Positions 9,861 through 19,645 of a stretch of DNA of 64,000 bases are shown piece after piece. Position 1 is the stretch's first letter. Each line of letters opens with the position of its first letter. Location of the stretch: the NCBI RefSeq assembly GCF_025869515.1, contig NZ_JAOZVR010000119.1:54177-118176 (forward strand). Reading direction: 5' to 3'. The notes below the pieces were generated by a model, which worked only from the letters and a program-made list of their open reading frames with translations, was not told where the DNA came from and did not search any database. The stretch is from Ferrovibrio sp. (GTDB lineage: Bacteria > Pseudomonadota > Alphaproteobacteria > Ferrovibrionales > Ferrovibrionaceae). The position numbers were made by a program, and so were the translations under genes.

Positions 9861-10482
9861 CCTCGGGCTTCTTCTTGCCGATCCTGGGTTCCTCGCCCCT
9901 GAGCAGGCGGGCGATATTCTGGTGGTGGCGGATATAGACCAGCACGGCCATCAGCGCGGCCAGCGCGGCGACATCCGGCCCGATCAAAAACCAGGCGACA
10001 ACCGGCGAGGCGGCGGCGGCGATCAGCGCCGAGAGTGAGGAATAGCGCAGCGTGAAGGCCACGGCGAGCCAGCAGAGGATAGCGAACACGCCGACCGGCC
10101 AGGCGACGCCAAGCATGACGCCGAGATAGGTGGCAACACCCTTGCCGCCATTGAACTTGAGCCAGACCGGAAACAGATGGCCGAGGAAAGCGGCGAAGGC
10201 CGCCACCAGCATCACGTCGGGGCCGTACCAGGCGCCAAGCAGGGCCGCCGCTGTGCCCTTGCCGCCGTCGAGCAGCAGGGTGGCCGCCGCCAGATCCTTG
10301 CGGCCGGTGCGCAGCACATTGGTGGCGCCGATATTGCCCGAGCCGATGCTGCGGATATCGCCGAGGCCACTGAGCCGCGTCAGAACCAGGCCGAACGGAA
10401 TGGCGCCGAGCATGTAGCCCAGCACGGCAGCAGCAACGTAATAGGGCAGCGGGGAATCCCAGGCCACCGGATCCATCATCAT
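9835..10482 (-). CDS. plsY: Glycerol-3-phosphate acyltransferase PlsY
   Basis: A 215-residue polytopic membrane protein with the PlsY motifs GAIPFGLVL, SIGSGNIGATNVLR, DGGKGTAAALL, GHLFPVWLKFNGGKGVAT. It transfers acyl groups from acyl-phosphate (made by PlsX, also in this window at 56.4 kb) to glycerol-3-phosphate, the first step of phospholipid synthesis. Three consecutive ATGs (10482, 10479, 10476) could start it. It lies five bases after the dihydroorotase-like gene. Confidence 0.95.
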   Translation of the reverse strand: MMMDPVAWDSPLPYYVAAAVLGYMLGAIPFGLVLTRLSGLGDIRSIGSGNIGATNVLRTGRKDLAAATLLLDGGKGTAAALLGAWYGPDVMLVAAFAAFLGHLFPVWLKFNGGKGVATYLGVMLGVAWPVGVFAILCWLAVAFTLRYSSLSALIAAAASPVVAWFLIGPDVAALAALMAVLVYIRHHQNIARLLRGEEPRIGKKKPEDAAQPPIA

Positions 10483-10487
10483 GATAC

Positions 10488-11807
10488 TCAGCTTTCGCGT
10501 TTACGCTGGAAGACCGTTTCGCCGGCCACCACGGTGCGGAGCGCATGGCCCTGCACGCGGCGACCATCATAAGGCGAGTTCTTGGCCTTGGAGCGGAATT
10601 TCTTTTCATCGACACGCCAGGGCGTATCGGGATCGAAGATCAGCAGATCGGCCGGTGCACCGGGCGCCAGACGGCCGCTGTCGAGCTTGAGCAGCCTGGC
10701 CGGATTGCAGGTCAGGCAGGCAAGCAGACGCAGCAGCGGCACCGAGCCGTTGTGATAGAGCTCCAGAGTGAGCGGCAGCAGCGTTTCCAGACCGATCATG
10801 CCAAATTCGGCCTGGGCAAACGGCAGCCGCTTGCTTTCCGGATCCTGCGGCGCATGCGCCGAGGAGATCACGTCGATGGTGCCGTCGGCGATGGCATCCA
10901 CCACGGCCTTGCGGTCGCTTTCGACGCGCAGCGGCGGCTTCACCTTGGCGAAGGTGCGATAGTCGCCGACATCGAATTCATTGAGCGAGAAGTTATGCGG
11001 CGCGGCGCCGGCGGTGAGGCGCAGGCCGCGCTGCTTGGCGCGGCGCACCACATCCAGTGATTCTTCGGTGGAAAGATGCGAGGCATGCAGGCGGCCATTG
11101 GTGGCTTCCAGCAGGCGCACATCGCGTTCAAGCAAAATCACCTCGGCCATCGCCGGGATACCCGACAGGCCAAGACGGGCCGCGACCTCGCCTTCGTTCA
11201 TCACGCCGCCCCTGGCCAGCGAATGATCCTCGCAATGCTGCATCAGCAGCAGGTCGAAGGTGGTGGCATACGAGAGCGCGCGGCGCATCAGGCGTGGCGA
11301 GGAGATCGCCCGGTCGCCTTCGGTGAAGGCCACAGCCCCGGCCTGGGCGAGCAGGCCAAGCTCGGTCAGTTCTTCGCCCTTCGTACCCCTGGTAATCGCA
11401 GCTGCCGGCAGGATGCGGACCACGGCAGTGTCCATAGCCCGGCGGGCAACGAATTCAACCAGTGCCACTTCGTCGATGGTCGGCTCGGTATTGGGCATCG
11501 CCACCATGGTGGTGACACCGCCGGCCGCCGCCGCACGTGCGCCGGTTGCCAGGGTTTCCTGGTGCTCGGCACCGGGTTCGCGCAGCCAGACATGCATGTC
11601 GATCAGGCCGGGCGACAGGCAATGCCCCTGGCAGTCGATCTGTTCGGTATCGCCGGCGAAGCTGCCGCTGGCCAGCTTGGGGCCAAGATCGACGATGCGG
11701 TCGCCTTCAGTGAGCAAAGCGCCTTTCACATCGAGACCGGAGGCGGGATCGAGCAGGCGGGCGTTGGTGTAGAGCTTGCGGCGGCGGGCCATGGGACTGG
11801 GACTCAT
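10488..11807 (-). CDS. Dihydroorotase homologue, probably non-catalytic (PyrX/PyrC' type)
   Basis: A 439-residue amidohydrolase of the class I dihydroorotase fold. Catalytic features are degraded: the HxH zinc motif reads HVW (His 72, Trp 74) in [10 protein letters not shown], and the TDHAPH motif reads SAHAPQ, with Ala 317 in place of the catalytic Asp and Gln 321 in place of His. His residues in MQHCED and ASHLST remain. This matches the inactive pseudo-dihydroorotases that assemble with aspartate transcarbamoylase. It overlaps pyrB by ATGA, consistent with a 1:1 complex. An active dihydroorotase should exist elsewhere in the genome. Confidence 0.9.
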   Translation of the reverse strand: MSPSPMARRRKLYTNARLLDPASGLDVKGALLTEGDRIVDLGPKLASGSFAGDTEQIDCQGHCLSPGLIDMHVWLREPGAEHQETLATGARAAAAGGVTTMVAMPNTEPTIDEVALVEFVARRAMDTAVVRILPAAAITRGTKGEELTELGLLAQAGAVAFTEGDRAISSPRLMRRALSYATTFDLLLMQHCEDHSLARGGVMNEGEVAARLGLSGIPAMAEVILLERDVRLLEATNGRLHASHLSTEESLDVVRRAKQRGLRLTAGAAPHNFSLNEFDVGDYRTFAKVKPPLRVESDRKAVVDAIADGTIDVISSAHAPQDPESKRLPFAQAEFGMIGLETLLPLTLELYHNGSVPLLRLLACLTCNPARLLKLDSGRLAPGAPADLLIFDPDTPWRVDEKKFRSKAKNSPYDGRRVQGHALRTVVAGETVFQRKRES

Positions 11808-12829
11808 GCTCCGGCCGGTGTGCTGTGGCGCCAGTTCGGCAGATGCTGGGCCAGCAGTTCGAGGCAGGCCATGCGGACGGCAACGCCCATCTCGACCTGT
11901 TCGTGAATGACGCTGCGGTGAATGTCGTCGGCCACCTCGGTATCGATCTCGATGCCGCGATTCATCGGGCCGGGATGCATGATCAGTGCATCGGGCTTGG
12001 CGAAGCCGAGCTTTTCGTAATCGAGGCCGTAGAAATGGAAATACTCGCGCGTGGACGGCACGAAGGAACCGTGAAAGCGCTCCATCTGCAGGCGCAGCAT
12101 CATCACGATGTCCACGTCGGTAAGGCCCTTGCGCATGTCGTGATAAACCTCGACGCCAAGCCGCTCGGCATAGGCCGGCATCAGGGTGGGCGGGGCGATC
12201 AGGCGCACGCGGGCGCCCATGGTATTCAGCAGGTGGATATTCGAGCGTGCCACGCGGCTGTGCAGGATGTCGCCGCAGATGGCGACCAGCAGCCCCTCAA
12301 GGCGCCCCTTGCGGCGGCGGATGGTGAGGGCGTCGAGCAGCGCCTGGGTCGGATGTTCGTGGCTGCCGTCGCCGCCGTTGATGACGCCACAGCCGACCTT
12401 TTGTGCCAACAGGGCGACCGCGCCGGAATCCTGGTGCCGCACAACCAGCAGGTCCGGATGCATGGCATTCAGGGTGATCGCGGTGTCGATCAGGGTTTCA
12501 CCCTTCTTCACCGAGGAGGTGGCGACCGACATGTTGATGACGTCGCCGCCGAGTCGCTTGCCGGCCAGTTCGAAACTGGTGCGGGTACGGGTCGAGTTCT
12601 CGAAGAACAGGTTAATGATGGTCCGGCCGCGCAGGGAGCTCTGCTTCTTCTCGACCGCCCGGTTCAGATCGACATAGCGGTCGGAATGATCCAGCAAAAT
12701 CTGGATATCCTGGGCGGAAAGCCCTTCGATTCCAAGAAGATGGCGATGGGAAAAGGGCGGCAGCGGCCGGAGGCCGGCTGATTCGGCGGGGGTGGCGCGA
12801 CTCACAGACATTAAAGAAGCACCATACAT
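11804..12829 (-). CDS. pyrB: Aspartate carbamoyltransferase catalytic subunit
   Basis: About 341 residues. The carbamoyl-phosphate loop [13 protein letters not shown], the SSVKKGETL segment, HPTQALLD and MHPGPMNRG are all present. The enzyme makes N-carbamoyl-aspartate in pyrimidine synthesis. ATG 12829 gives the longest frame and ATG 12811 (MSVSRATP) is an equally possible start; neither has a clear Shine-Dalgarno. The stop overlaps the start of the dihydroorotase homologue. No pyrI regulatory chain is nearby, which fits ATCases that use a pseudo-dihydroorotase partner. Confidence 0.95.
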   Translation of the reverse strand: MYGASLMSVSRATPAESAGLRPLPPFSHRHLLGIEGLSAQDIQILLDHSDRYVDLNRAVEKKQSSLRGRTIINLFFENSTRTRTSFELAGKRLGGDVINMSVATSSVKKGETLIDTAITLNAMHPDLLVVRHQDSGAVALLAQKVGCGVINGGDGSHEHPTQALLDALTIRRRKGRLEGLLVAICGDILHSRVARSNIHLLNTMGARVRLIAPPTLMPAYAERLGVEVYHDMRKGLTDVDIVMMLRLQMERFHGSFVPSTREYFHFYGLDYEKLGFAKPDALIMHPGPMNRGIEIDTEVADDIHRSVIHEQVEMGVAVRMACLELLAQHLPNWRHSTPAGA

Positions 12830-12896
12830 AAAGGGTCGCCGCCGGGCAATGAGCCGGCTGGCAAAGCTTTAACCAATTTCTGCTTAGCTGGCTTCG

Positions 12897-13445
12897 ATGA
12901 TGCAGGACTATAGCCAGAATCAGGTCGATGTGGCCGGCGTCGAGAATGCCGCGGGGCAGGCCGTGCGCCTGCTGCAGGTGCTGAACGGCCGCGCCGCGGA
13001 AGTCCAGGCCATCACCGGGCGGATGTTCACGCTGGCCACCATCCTGCCCTTTGGCGATTATGCCGACGGCTTCCGCCGCACCCAGGAATTCCTGTCCTTC
13101 TGCGATGTAATCGAAAGCAAGCTGGAGAATTTGCCGCCGGCGACGCGCGAGCCGATCCTGCATGAAGTGACCGCCGTGAAGGTGCGCGCCTTTCATGCCC
13201 TGCTGAAAGCGATGGGCGCCCATCTGATCGCCCTGGAAAAGCGCGACATGATCAATTTTTTCGCCCAGGCGGTTTTCCTGATGCAGCAGGATGTGCTGGT
13301 CCAGTTCGCCGCAGATGTCATGCCGGGTGTGCCGGAACAGCTGGTACCGGAAGCGATGCCAGCCCTGTGCGATGAAATCCTGGAGCGGCTGAAACGGCTG
13401 CTCGACCGCTGCGTCGACGTTCCTGATTTCCGTTTCGAGACATGA
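12897..13445 (+). CDS. Unrecognised helical protein upstream of the TPR protein
   Basis: A 182-residue, mostly alpha-helical protein without signal peptide or membrane segment; I do not recognise a family. It is Leu/Ala-rich with scattered conserved-looking acidic residues (FCDVIESKLENLP) and two Cys. The frame opens 67 bases from divergent pyrB and its TGA overlaps the ATG of the TPR/glycosyltransferase gene (ATGA at 13442-13445), so the two are translationally coupled and probably work together. Confidence 0.7.
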   Translation: MMQDYSQNQVDVAGVENAAGQAVRLLQVLNGRAAEVQAITGRMFTLATILPFGDYADGFRRTQEFLSFCDVIESKLENLPPATREPILHEVTAVKVRAFHALLKAMGAHLIALEKRDMINFFAQAVFLMQQDVLVQFAADVMPGVPEQLVPEAMPALCDEILERLKRLLDRCVDVPDFRFET

Positions 13446-15262
13446 ATGCGCCGTCGCCCCCCGATGTCATGCCGCCGGGATCTGCGCTGTCTGTGCTGCA
13501 GAACCTGCAGGCCGGACTGGATGCGCATCGCCGCGGCGACCTGAGCAGCGCGGAGCAGCATTATCGCGCCGTTCTGCTGGCGGCACCCGATACCCTCGAT
13601 GCCTACAACCTGCTCGGCCGCCTGCTGGTGCAAAGCGGGCGGGCCGGCGATGCCGTGCCTCTGTTGCGCCATGCGATCGACCGTGCCGCCGCGCAGGCTC
13701 CTCTGTGGGTCAGCTACACTGAGGCGCTGCTGGCCTACGGTGCCATTGCCACCGCCCGCGAGGCGGCGGAAAAGGCCCGCCAACTGGCCCCGAAGGAAGT
13801 CGACGTGCTCTACATCTGGGCCGAAGCCCAGCGCGTGGCCGGCGCCTGGGTGGCGGCCGCAGACGGCTACCGCGCCCTGCTGGCCGCGCAGCCGGGCCAT
13901 GCCGGTGCCTGGCTACAACTGGCGAGCTGTTTGCAAGCGATGGGCGATCTGCCCGGAGCGCGACAGGCCGCCCAAAGCGCAGTGCAATACGCCCCGCAGG
14001 CGCCGGAGTGTCATAACAACCTGGGCAGCCTGTTCGCCGCCGGCGACGAGCATGCCGTGGCGCTGGCACATTTCGACCGCGCTCTGGCACTGAGGCCGAA
14101 CTACGCCGCCGTCTTGATCAACAAGGCCGCTTCACTGCGCGAGACAGCCCGCGCCACAGAAGCCCTGCCGCTGCTGGAGCAGGCTCTGGCCCTGACACAG
14201 GGACACGCGCAGGCCTATGCGGGTCTGGCCCTGGCCCGCCACAGCCTGGGGCAACTCGATGCGGCCCGCGCGGCCTATCGTGAGGCGCTGCAGCGCCAGC
14301 CACAGGATGCCGAGACGCAGTGGAACTATGCTCTGGCCAGCCTTGCCGTCGGGGATTTCGCCGGCGGCTGGCAGGCCTATGCCTGGCGCTGGCGCAAGGC
14401 CGCGCCGCCATTGCCGCAACGCGCCTGGCCGTGGCCGATCTGGACCGAGAATGATGTGGGCGGCAAAAGGCTGCTGATCTGGGGCGAACAGGGGCTGGGC
14501 GACCGGCTGCTGCTGCTGCAGTTCCTGCCGAGCCTGATCGAGGCCGGAGCCAAGGTGACGCTGGAAACCGATCCGCGCCTGATCCCGCTGCTGCAGCGCA
14601 GCTTTGCCGATGTCGATTTCGCGCCCGAAGGCACACATGCCGATCCTGCGCTGCTGCTGCGCCGCTTTGACGGCCACCGGCCGCTGGGCGATCTGGCCGT
14701 AACGGTGCCGCCGGGCAAACCGCTGCTGCAGGCGGATGCCGCGCAGGCCGTCCTGCTGGCCGGACAATACCGGCAGGGCAGCAAGGACAAACTGATCGGC
14801 CTGTCCTGGCGCAGCGCCAATCCGACGCTCGGTGCCGCAAAGTCGCTGCGACCGGCCGACCTGGCACCGCTTGCCGATATCCCCGGACTGCGCTTCGTCT
14901 GCCTGCAATACGGCGCCACCGCGGAAGAGCATGCCGCGCTGCGCGGCCTGTTCGGCGACCGGTATATCCACGATCCGGCGATCGACGCGCAGAACGATCT
15001 GGCCGGGCTGGTCGACCAAATTGCCGCACTGGATCTGACCGTCACGGTTTCGAATGTCACGGCACATCTGGCCGGGGCGCTGGGCCGGCCGGTCTGGCTG
15101 CTGGCGCCGCCAGCCGGCCGCAGCCTGTTTTTCTACCTGATGGCAGCAGGCGAGGGCACACCCTGGTATCCCGGCATGCGGATTTTCCGGCGCCGTCATG
15201 CGGAGGGACCGGAAAGCCAGCTTGCGGCGGTCGCCAAGGGGCTCGAATTGCTGGAAAAATAG
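13442..15262 (+). CDS. TPR-repeat protein with C-terminal GT-B (heptosyltransferase-like) domain
   Basis: A 606-residue cytoplasmic protein. Residues about 15-300 are repeated TPR units (LDAYNLLGRLLVQSGRAGDA, CHNNLGSLFAAGDEHAVALAHFDRALALRPN and others). From about residue 340 there is a GT-B-like domain: LLIWGEQGLGDRLLLLQFLP, GLSWRSANPTLG and TVSNVTAHLAGALGRPVWLL, which resembles ADP-heptose:LPS heptosyltransferase (GT9)-type folds. Proteins of this architecture are often annotated as TPR glycosyltransferases; acceptor and donor are unknown. It is coupled to the unknown gene upstream. Confidence 0.8.
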   Translation: MNAPSPPDVMPPGSALSVLQNLQAGLDAHRRGDLSSAEQHYRAVLLAAPDTLDAYNLLGRLLVQSGRAGDAVPLLRHAIDRAAAQAPLWVSYTEALLAYGAIATAREAAEKARQLAPKEVDVLYIWAEAQRVAGAWVAAADGYRALLAAQPGHAGAWLQLASCLQAMGDLPGARQAAQSAVQYAPQAPECHNNLGSLFAAGDEHAVALAHFDRALALRPNYAAVLINKAASLRETARATEALPLLEQALALTQGHAQAYAGLALARHSLGQLDAARAAYREALQRQPQDAETQWNYALASLAVGDFAGGWQAYAWRWRKAAPPLPQRAWPWPIWTENDVGGKRLLIWGEQGLGDRLLLLQFLPSLIEAGAKVTLETDPRLIPLLQRSFADVDFAPEGTHADPALLLRRFDGHRPLGDLAVTVPPGKPLLQADAAQAVLLAGQYRQGSKDKLIGLSWRSANPTLGAAKSLRPADLAPLADIPGLRFVCLQYGATAEEHAALRGLFGDRYIHDPAIDAQNDLAGLVDQIAALDLTVTVSNVTAHLAGALGRPVWLLAPPAGRSLFFYLMAAGEGTPWYPGMRIFRRRHAEGPESQLAAVAKGLELLEK

Positions 15263-15327
15263 CCCAGCGGGTGTTAGCAAAAGGCCCGCCGCTGGCACTG
15301 CCGGCGTTCAGACCCTAGTTTAAGCCC

Positions 15328-16884
15328 ATGACCCGCAAAAGCTATTACATCACTACGCCGATCTATTACGTCAACGACAAGCCGCATATCGGGCATGCCT
15401 ACACCTCGCTCGCCTGCGACGTGTTGGCACGCTTCAAGCGGCTGGACGGCTATGACGTGATGTTCCTCACCGGCACCGACGAGCACGGGCAGAAGGTGGA
15501 GAAATCGGCCGAGGTTGCCGGCATCGATCCGAAGAGTTTCTGCGACACCGTCAGCCAGACCTTCCGCGATCTGGCCAGGGCGATGAATTTCTCCAACGAC
15601 GATTTCATCCGCACCACCGAGCCGCGGCATGTGACTGCCGTGCAGGCGCTGTGGCAGAAACTGGTTGCCACAGGGAATATCTATCTCGGCGATTATGCCG
15701 GCTGGTATGCCGTGCGCGACGAGGCCTTCTACCAGGAAGACGAGCTGACAGATGGCCCGAACGGCCAGAAGCTGGCGCCATCCGGTGCGCCGGTGGAGTG
15801 GGTGAAAGAACCATCTTACTTCTTCCGCCTGTCGGCCTGGGGCGACAAACTGCTTAAATTCTACGAAGAGAATCCCGGCTTTATCCTGCCGGCCAGCCGC
15901 CGCAACGAAGTGATCAGCTTCGTGAAGGGCGGGCTGAAAGATTTATCGGTGTCGCGCACCACCTTCAAATGGGGCATCCCGGTGCCGGGCGACGAAGCGC
16001 ATATCATGTATGTGTGGCTGGATGCGCTGACCAATTACATCACCGCCGCGGGCTATCCGCATACCGAGAGTGAGAAATACACGCGCTACTGGCCGGCCGA
16101 CCTGCATATGGTCGGCAAGGATATCCTGCGCTTCCATGCGGTCTACTGGCCGGCCTTCCTGATGGCGGCCGATGTTGCTGTGCCCAGGCGCGTCTTCGCG
16201 CATGGCTGGTGGACCAACGAAGGCCAGAAGATTTCCAAGTCGCTGGGCAATGTGATCGACCCGCTGGCCCTGATCACCGAATATGGCCTCGACCAGACGC
16301 GCTATTTTCTGATGCGCGAGGTGCCGTTCGGCAATGACGGCGATTTCCGCCGTGCCGCGATCATGAACCGCATCAATTCCGAACTGGCCAACGGCTTCGG
16401 CAACCTAGCGCAGCGCACGCTGTCTTTCTGCGCCAAGAACACCAATGCCTCGGTGCCGACGCCGGGCGCCCTGAGTGAGGCCGACGAGGCGCTGCTGGCC
16501 CAGGCCGACAGTCTGGTGGAACAACTGCGCGCCACGCTGGATGACCAGGCGATACACACAGCACTGCAACAGTGGTTCGACCTGGTCGATGCCGCCAACA
16601 AGTATATCGATGTCGAAGCGCCGTGGACGCTGCGCAAGACCGATCCGGCCCGCATGCAGACTGTGCTGTGGTGCCTGCTGGAGGCGATCCGCCAGCTTGC
16701 CATCCTGGCCCAGCCCATCATGCCGCAATCGGCCGCCAGGATGCTGGATCAGCTCGGCGTTTCGGAAGCCGCGCGCAGCTTCGCGCATCTCGGCGAACCG
16801 GGACGCCTGCGTGCCGGCACGCCGCTGCCGACGCCGCAGGGCGTGTTCCCGCGCCATGTGGAAGCGAAAGCAGATGGCGCTTAA
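15328..16884 (+). CDS. metG: Methionyl-tRNA synthetase
   Basis: A 518-residue class I synthetase: the HIGH motif region YYVNDKPHIGHAYTSLACD, TGTDEHGQKV, and a KMSKS-equivalent KISKSLGN. It lacks a C-terminal tRNA-binding (EMAP-like) extension, as is usual for the short alphaproteobacterial type. It is the first gene of a metG-tatD-MBL-hydrolase run on the plus strand, with its TAA one base before the tatD ATG at 16886. Confidence 0.97.
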   Translation: MTRKSYYITTPIYYVNDKPHIGHAYTSLACDVLARFKRLDGYDVMFLTGTDEHGQKVEKSAEVAGIDPKSFCDTVSQTFRDLARAMNFSNDDFIRTTEPRHVTAVQALWQKLVATGNIYLGDYAGWYAVRDEAFYQEDELTDGPNGQKLAPSGAPVEWVKEPSYFFRLSAWGDKLLKFYEENPGFILPASRRNEVISFVKGGLKDLSVSRTTFKWGIPVPGDEAHIMYVWLDALTNYITAAGYPHTESEKYTRYWPADLHMVGKDILRFHAVYWPAFLMAADVAVPRRVFAHGWWTNEGQKISKSLGNVIDPLALITEYGLDQTRYFLMREVPFGNDGDFRRAAIMNRINSELANGFGNLAQRTLSFCAKNTNASVPTPGALSEADEALLAQADSLVEQLRATLDDQAIHTALQQWFDLVDAANKYIDVEAPWTLRKTDPARMQTVLWCLLEAIRQLAILAQPIMPQSAARMLDQLGVSEAARSFAHLGEPGRLRAGTPLPTPQGVFPRHVEAKADGA

Positions 16885-16885
16885 C

Positions 16886-17695
16886 ATGGCGTTGCTGATC
16901 GACAGCCATTGCCACCTGGATTTCCCGGACTTCGCCGAGGAACGCGATGCGATCATCGCCCGCGCGCGGCAGGCCGGCGTCGGACTGATGCTGACCATAT
17001 CAACGCGGCTCGATCAGTTCGACCGCGTGCTGGCGGTGGCCGAGGCCTATCCGGATGTCTATTGCACGGTCGGCATCCATCCGCATGAAGCCGACGACCA
17101 TGTCGATGTCGCCGCCGCCAGGCTGATCGAGCTGACCAAGCATCCGAAAGTGGTCGGCATCGGCGAGACCGGCCTCGATTACTTCTACGAACACAGCGAC
17201 CGCGCAGCGCAGCAGGCCTGCTTCCTGGCGCATATCCAGGCTGCGCGCGAAACCGGCCTGCCGGTGGTAATTCATACCCGCGACGCGGACGAAGACACTG
17301 CCGCGATTATCGAGGCCGAAATGGCCAAGGGCAGGTTCAAGGGCCTGTTGCATTGCTTCTCGTCCGGCCATGCGCTGGCCGAACTGGCGGTGAAGCACAA
17401 TATGATGGTGTCGTTCTCCGGCATTCTGACTTTCAACAAGGCGCGTGCCGTTCAGGAGTCTGCCCAGGCCCTGCCGATGCAGAACCTGCTGGTGGAAACC
17501 GACGCGCCGTATCTGGCTCCCGTGCCGCTCCGCGGCAAGCGCAACGAGCCATCCTATGTGGCCCACACCGCCGCATTCCTGGCCAAGCTGAAAGGTGTCA
17601 GTACAGCCGAGATCACCGCGACAACGACGGCAAACTTCCTGCGCCTGTTCAACAAGGTGCCGGCCGAGGCGGTCAGCGACCGCCGCGCGGCCTGA
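16886..17695 (+). CDS. tatD: TatD-family metal-dependent hydrolase (DNase)
   Basis: About 269 residues of the TatD amidohydrolase superfamily: N-terminal LIDSHCHLDFPDF metal motif, TVGIHPHEADD, GIGETGLDYFYEHSD, PVVIHTRDADEDT, LVETDAPYLAP. These proteins are Mg-dependent 3'-5' exonucleases. ATG 16886 gives the usual MxLIDSHCHLDF start; ATG 16874, overlapping metG by 11 bases, would add four residues. The downstream hydrolase starts 13 bases after its stop. Confidence 0.94.
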   Translation: MALLIDSHCHLDFPDFAEERDAIIARARQAGVGLMLTISTRLDQFDRVLAVAEAYPDVYCTVGIHPHEADDHVDVAAARLIELTKHPKVVGIGETGLDYFYEHSDRAAQQACFLAHIQAARETGLPVVIHTRDADEDTAAIIEAEMAKGRFKGLLHCFSSGHALAELAVKHNMMVSFSGILTFNKARAVQESAQALPMQNLLVETDAPYLAPVPLRGKRNEPSYVAHTAAFLAKLKGVSTAEITATTTANFLRLFNKVPAEAVSDRRAA

Positions 17696-17708
17696 CGGAC
17701 TCCCGCCG

Positions 17709-18464
17709 ATGCGCATCACCATTCTCGGCTGCGGCGGATCGGTCGGCGTACCGCGCATCGACGGCAACTGGGGCGCCTGCGATCCGAACGAGCCGAAGAA
17801 CCGGCGCAGCCGCGGCTCCATCGTGATCGAGCAGGGCGAGACGCGCCTGCTGATCGATACCAGCCCCGATCTGCGCAGCCAGTTCCTGGCCAATGGTTTT
17901 CATTGGGTCAGCGCCGTGGCCTGGACGCATGACCATGCCGACCAGACCCATGGCCTCGACGACCTGCGCACGCTGGCCTATATCTCGCGCAAGCGTATCG
18001 AAGGCTATGCCGACGCCTTCACCCATGAACGACTGGCCCGCAAGTTCGCCTATTGCTTCGAGAAGATGGCCGATGGTTATCCGCCGATCATCGAGCCGAA
18101 ACTGATCGACGGTCCATTCGCTGTCGGCGAGATCGAGGTGATTCCGTTCCGCCAGCAGCATGGCGCAATTCACTCGCTCGGTTTCCGCTGCGGCGACTTT
18201 GCCTATTCCAACGATGTGGTGGCACTCGACGAAGAGGCCTTTGCCACTCTGGACGGCATCAAGCTCTGGGTGGTCGACGCGCTGCGCTACGAACCGCATC
18301 CGACCCATAGCCATGTCGAACAGACGCTGGGATGGATCGCCCGCCTCGGCGTCGAGCGCGCCGTATTGACCAATCTGCATATCGATCTCGATTACACCAA
18401 GCTGAAAGCCGAATTGCCGTCCGGGGTCGAGCCGGGCTATGACGGCATGGTGCTGGAATGCTGA
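17709..18464 (+). CDS. MBL-fold metallo-hydrolase, PhnP-like
   Basis: A 251-residue metallo-beta-lactamase-fold protein. N-terminal ILGCGGSVGVPRIDGNWGACD and the zinc motif THDHADQTHGLDDLR (His 74, His 76, Asp 78) place it near the PhnP/phosphodiesterase group. The residue after the motif Asp is Gln where many MBL proteins have His. HSLGFRCGDFAYSNDV and TNLHIDLDY complete the family pattern. No other phn genes are present, so a phosphonate role is not implied. I chose ATG 17709; the upstream in-frame extension is a shadow of tatD. Confidence 0.85.
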   Translation: MRITILGCGGSVGVPRIDGNWGACDPNEPKNRRSRGSIVIEQGETRLLIDTSPDLRSQFLANGFHWVSAVAWTHDHADQTHGLDDLRTLAYISRKRIEGYADAFTHERLARKFAYCFEKMADGYPPIIEPKLIDGPFAVGEIEVIPFRQQHGAIHSLGFRCGDFAYSNDVVALDEEAFATLDGIKLWVVDALRYEPHPTHSHVEQTLGWIARLGVERAVLTNLHIDLDYTKLKAELPSGVEPGYDGMVLEC

Positions 18465-18485
18465 TGCAGGATCGCTGACGCCTCC

Positions 18486-19475
18486 ATGCTGAAAACCATC
18501 TGGGCGATCTGGGAGCGTGGTGCCGCCGGCATGCAGAGCCAGGCGCTTGGCCTGGCTGAGGCACTGTTCACCACCGAAGGCTTCGCCCTGCCGGTAGGCT
18601 TCGAGGTGGCGCTGCGTGCACCGCATACATGGCTGCCGATGCTGCCGGCCTTTGCCAGTCTCTCGGCGCTGACCCCGGATACGCTCAAGCCTCTGCATGA
18701 GCTGGCCAAAGAGCAGGGCTGGCCTGACCTGCTGATCGCCAGCGGCCGCAAGGCCGCGTTCGCCGCCCTGGCGATCAAAAAGGCGAGCGGTGGCAAAACC
18801 CGCACGGTATTGACCCAGGATCCGCGCAGCAATCCGCGCAACTGGGATCTGCTGGTGGTGCCCGAGCATGACCGCGTGCGTGGCCCGAATGTGCTGCTGA
18901 CCCATGGTGCGCTGCATCGGGTGACCAAGTTCAAGCTCGACAGCGGCGCCCAGTCGCTGCGTGCCGAATGTGCCATGATCCCGACGCCGCGCGTGGCGGT
19001 ATTGGTCGGCGGCAACAACCGCAACTACACGCTGGACGAAGAATGGATGCGCGATTTCGTCGGCCAGCTGCGCCGCATGGTGGAGCGCTCCGGCTGCGGC
19101 ATCATGGCCACGGTGTCGCGTCGCACCGGCGAAGCTGAAACCAATATCCTGCGCGGCGGCCTGGCCAGCCTGCCGGCCATCCTGTGGGACGGGAAGGGGC
19201 CGAATCCCTATTTCGGCTTCCTCGGCATCGCCGATGTCATCGTGGTGACCTGCGAATCGATCTCGATGATTTCCGAGGCCTGCTCGACCGGCAAACCAGT
19301 GCTGGTGGCACGGCTGCCCGGCCGCTCTAAACGCTTCGAGCAGTTCTATGACAGCCTTCTGCAGCGCGGCCTGATCCAGTGGTTCGACGGCCGCCTGATG
19401 CTTTGGGAAAACAGCCGGATCGACGATATGGACCATATCGCCCGCGATATCCGTGACCGGCTGGGCTGGGCCTGA
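18486..19475 (+). CDS. ELM1-family (mitochondrial fission ELM1-like) protein
   Basis: A 329-residue protein of the family known in plants as ELM1 and widespread in alphaproteobacteria. Features seen: ERGAAGMQSQALGLAEAL near the N-terminus, TVLTQDPRSNPRNWDLLVVPEHD, and a GT-B-like C-terminal segment with TCESISMISEACSTGKPVLV. The fold resembles nucleotide-sugar transferases, but bacterial function is unknown. It follows the MBL hydrolase by 21 bases. Confidence 0.8.
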   Translation: MLKTIWAIWERGAAGMQSQALGLAEALFTTEGFALPVGFEVALRAPHTWLPMLPAFASLSALTPDTLKPLHELAKEQGWPDLLIASGRKAAFAALAIKKASGGKTRTVLTQDPRSNPRNWDLLVVPEHDRVRGPNVLLTHGALHRVTKFKLDSGAQSLRAECAMIPTPRVAVLVGGNNRNYTLDEEWMRDFVGQLRRMVERSGCGIMATVSRRTGEAETNILRGGLASLPAILWDGKGPNPYFGFLGIADVIVVTCESISMISEACSTGKPVLVARLPGRSKRFEQFYDSLLQRGLIQWFDGRLMLWENSRIDDMDHIARDIRDRLGWA

Positions 19476-19528
19476 TCCGCCGTCTCCCGCCCTGAGGCGG
19501 ATTGTCGCGTTACCCGACTTATTGATGA

Positions 19529-19584
19529 TATAATATAACATTCTTGGCTCTGGCCGCTTTATTTTGCAAGCGGTTCTCATTATT
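19529..19584 (+). promoter_or_regulatory. Promoter region of the iron-uptake cluster with a Fur-box-like site
   Basis: An AT-rich stretch that stands out from its GC-rich surroundings. TATAAT at 19529-19534 is a good -10 candidate, though I do not see a well-spaced -35. At 19564-19584 the sequence TTGCAAGCGGTTCTCATTATT resembles Fur-box-type sites (NTCTCATTAT half) common before TonB systems. The placement just before exbB supports iron control; binding is inference. Confidence 0.45.
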
Positions 19585-19645
19585 AATAGGCCGCCTCACA
19601 GACGACATCCGCGCGCAGACGCGGCGAACCCGGAGTAAGATTCTG

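Noticed and set aside
17673..19580. 635-codon minus-strand frame across the MBL hydrolase and ELM1-like genes
   Set aside because: It is antisense to two well-supported genes; high GC keeps the frame open. No motif or start site.
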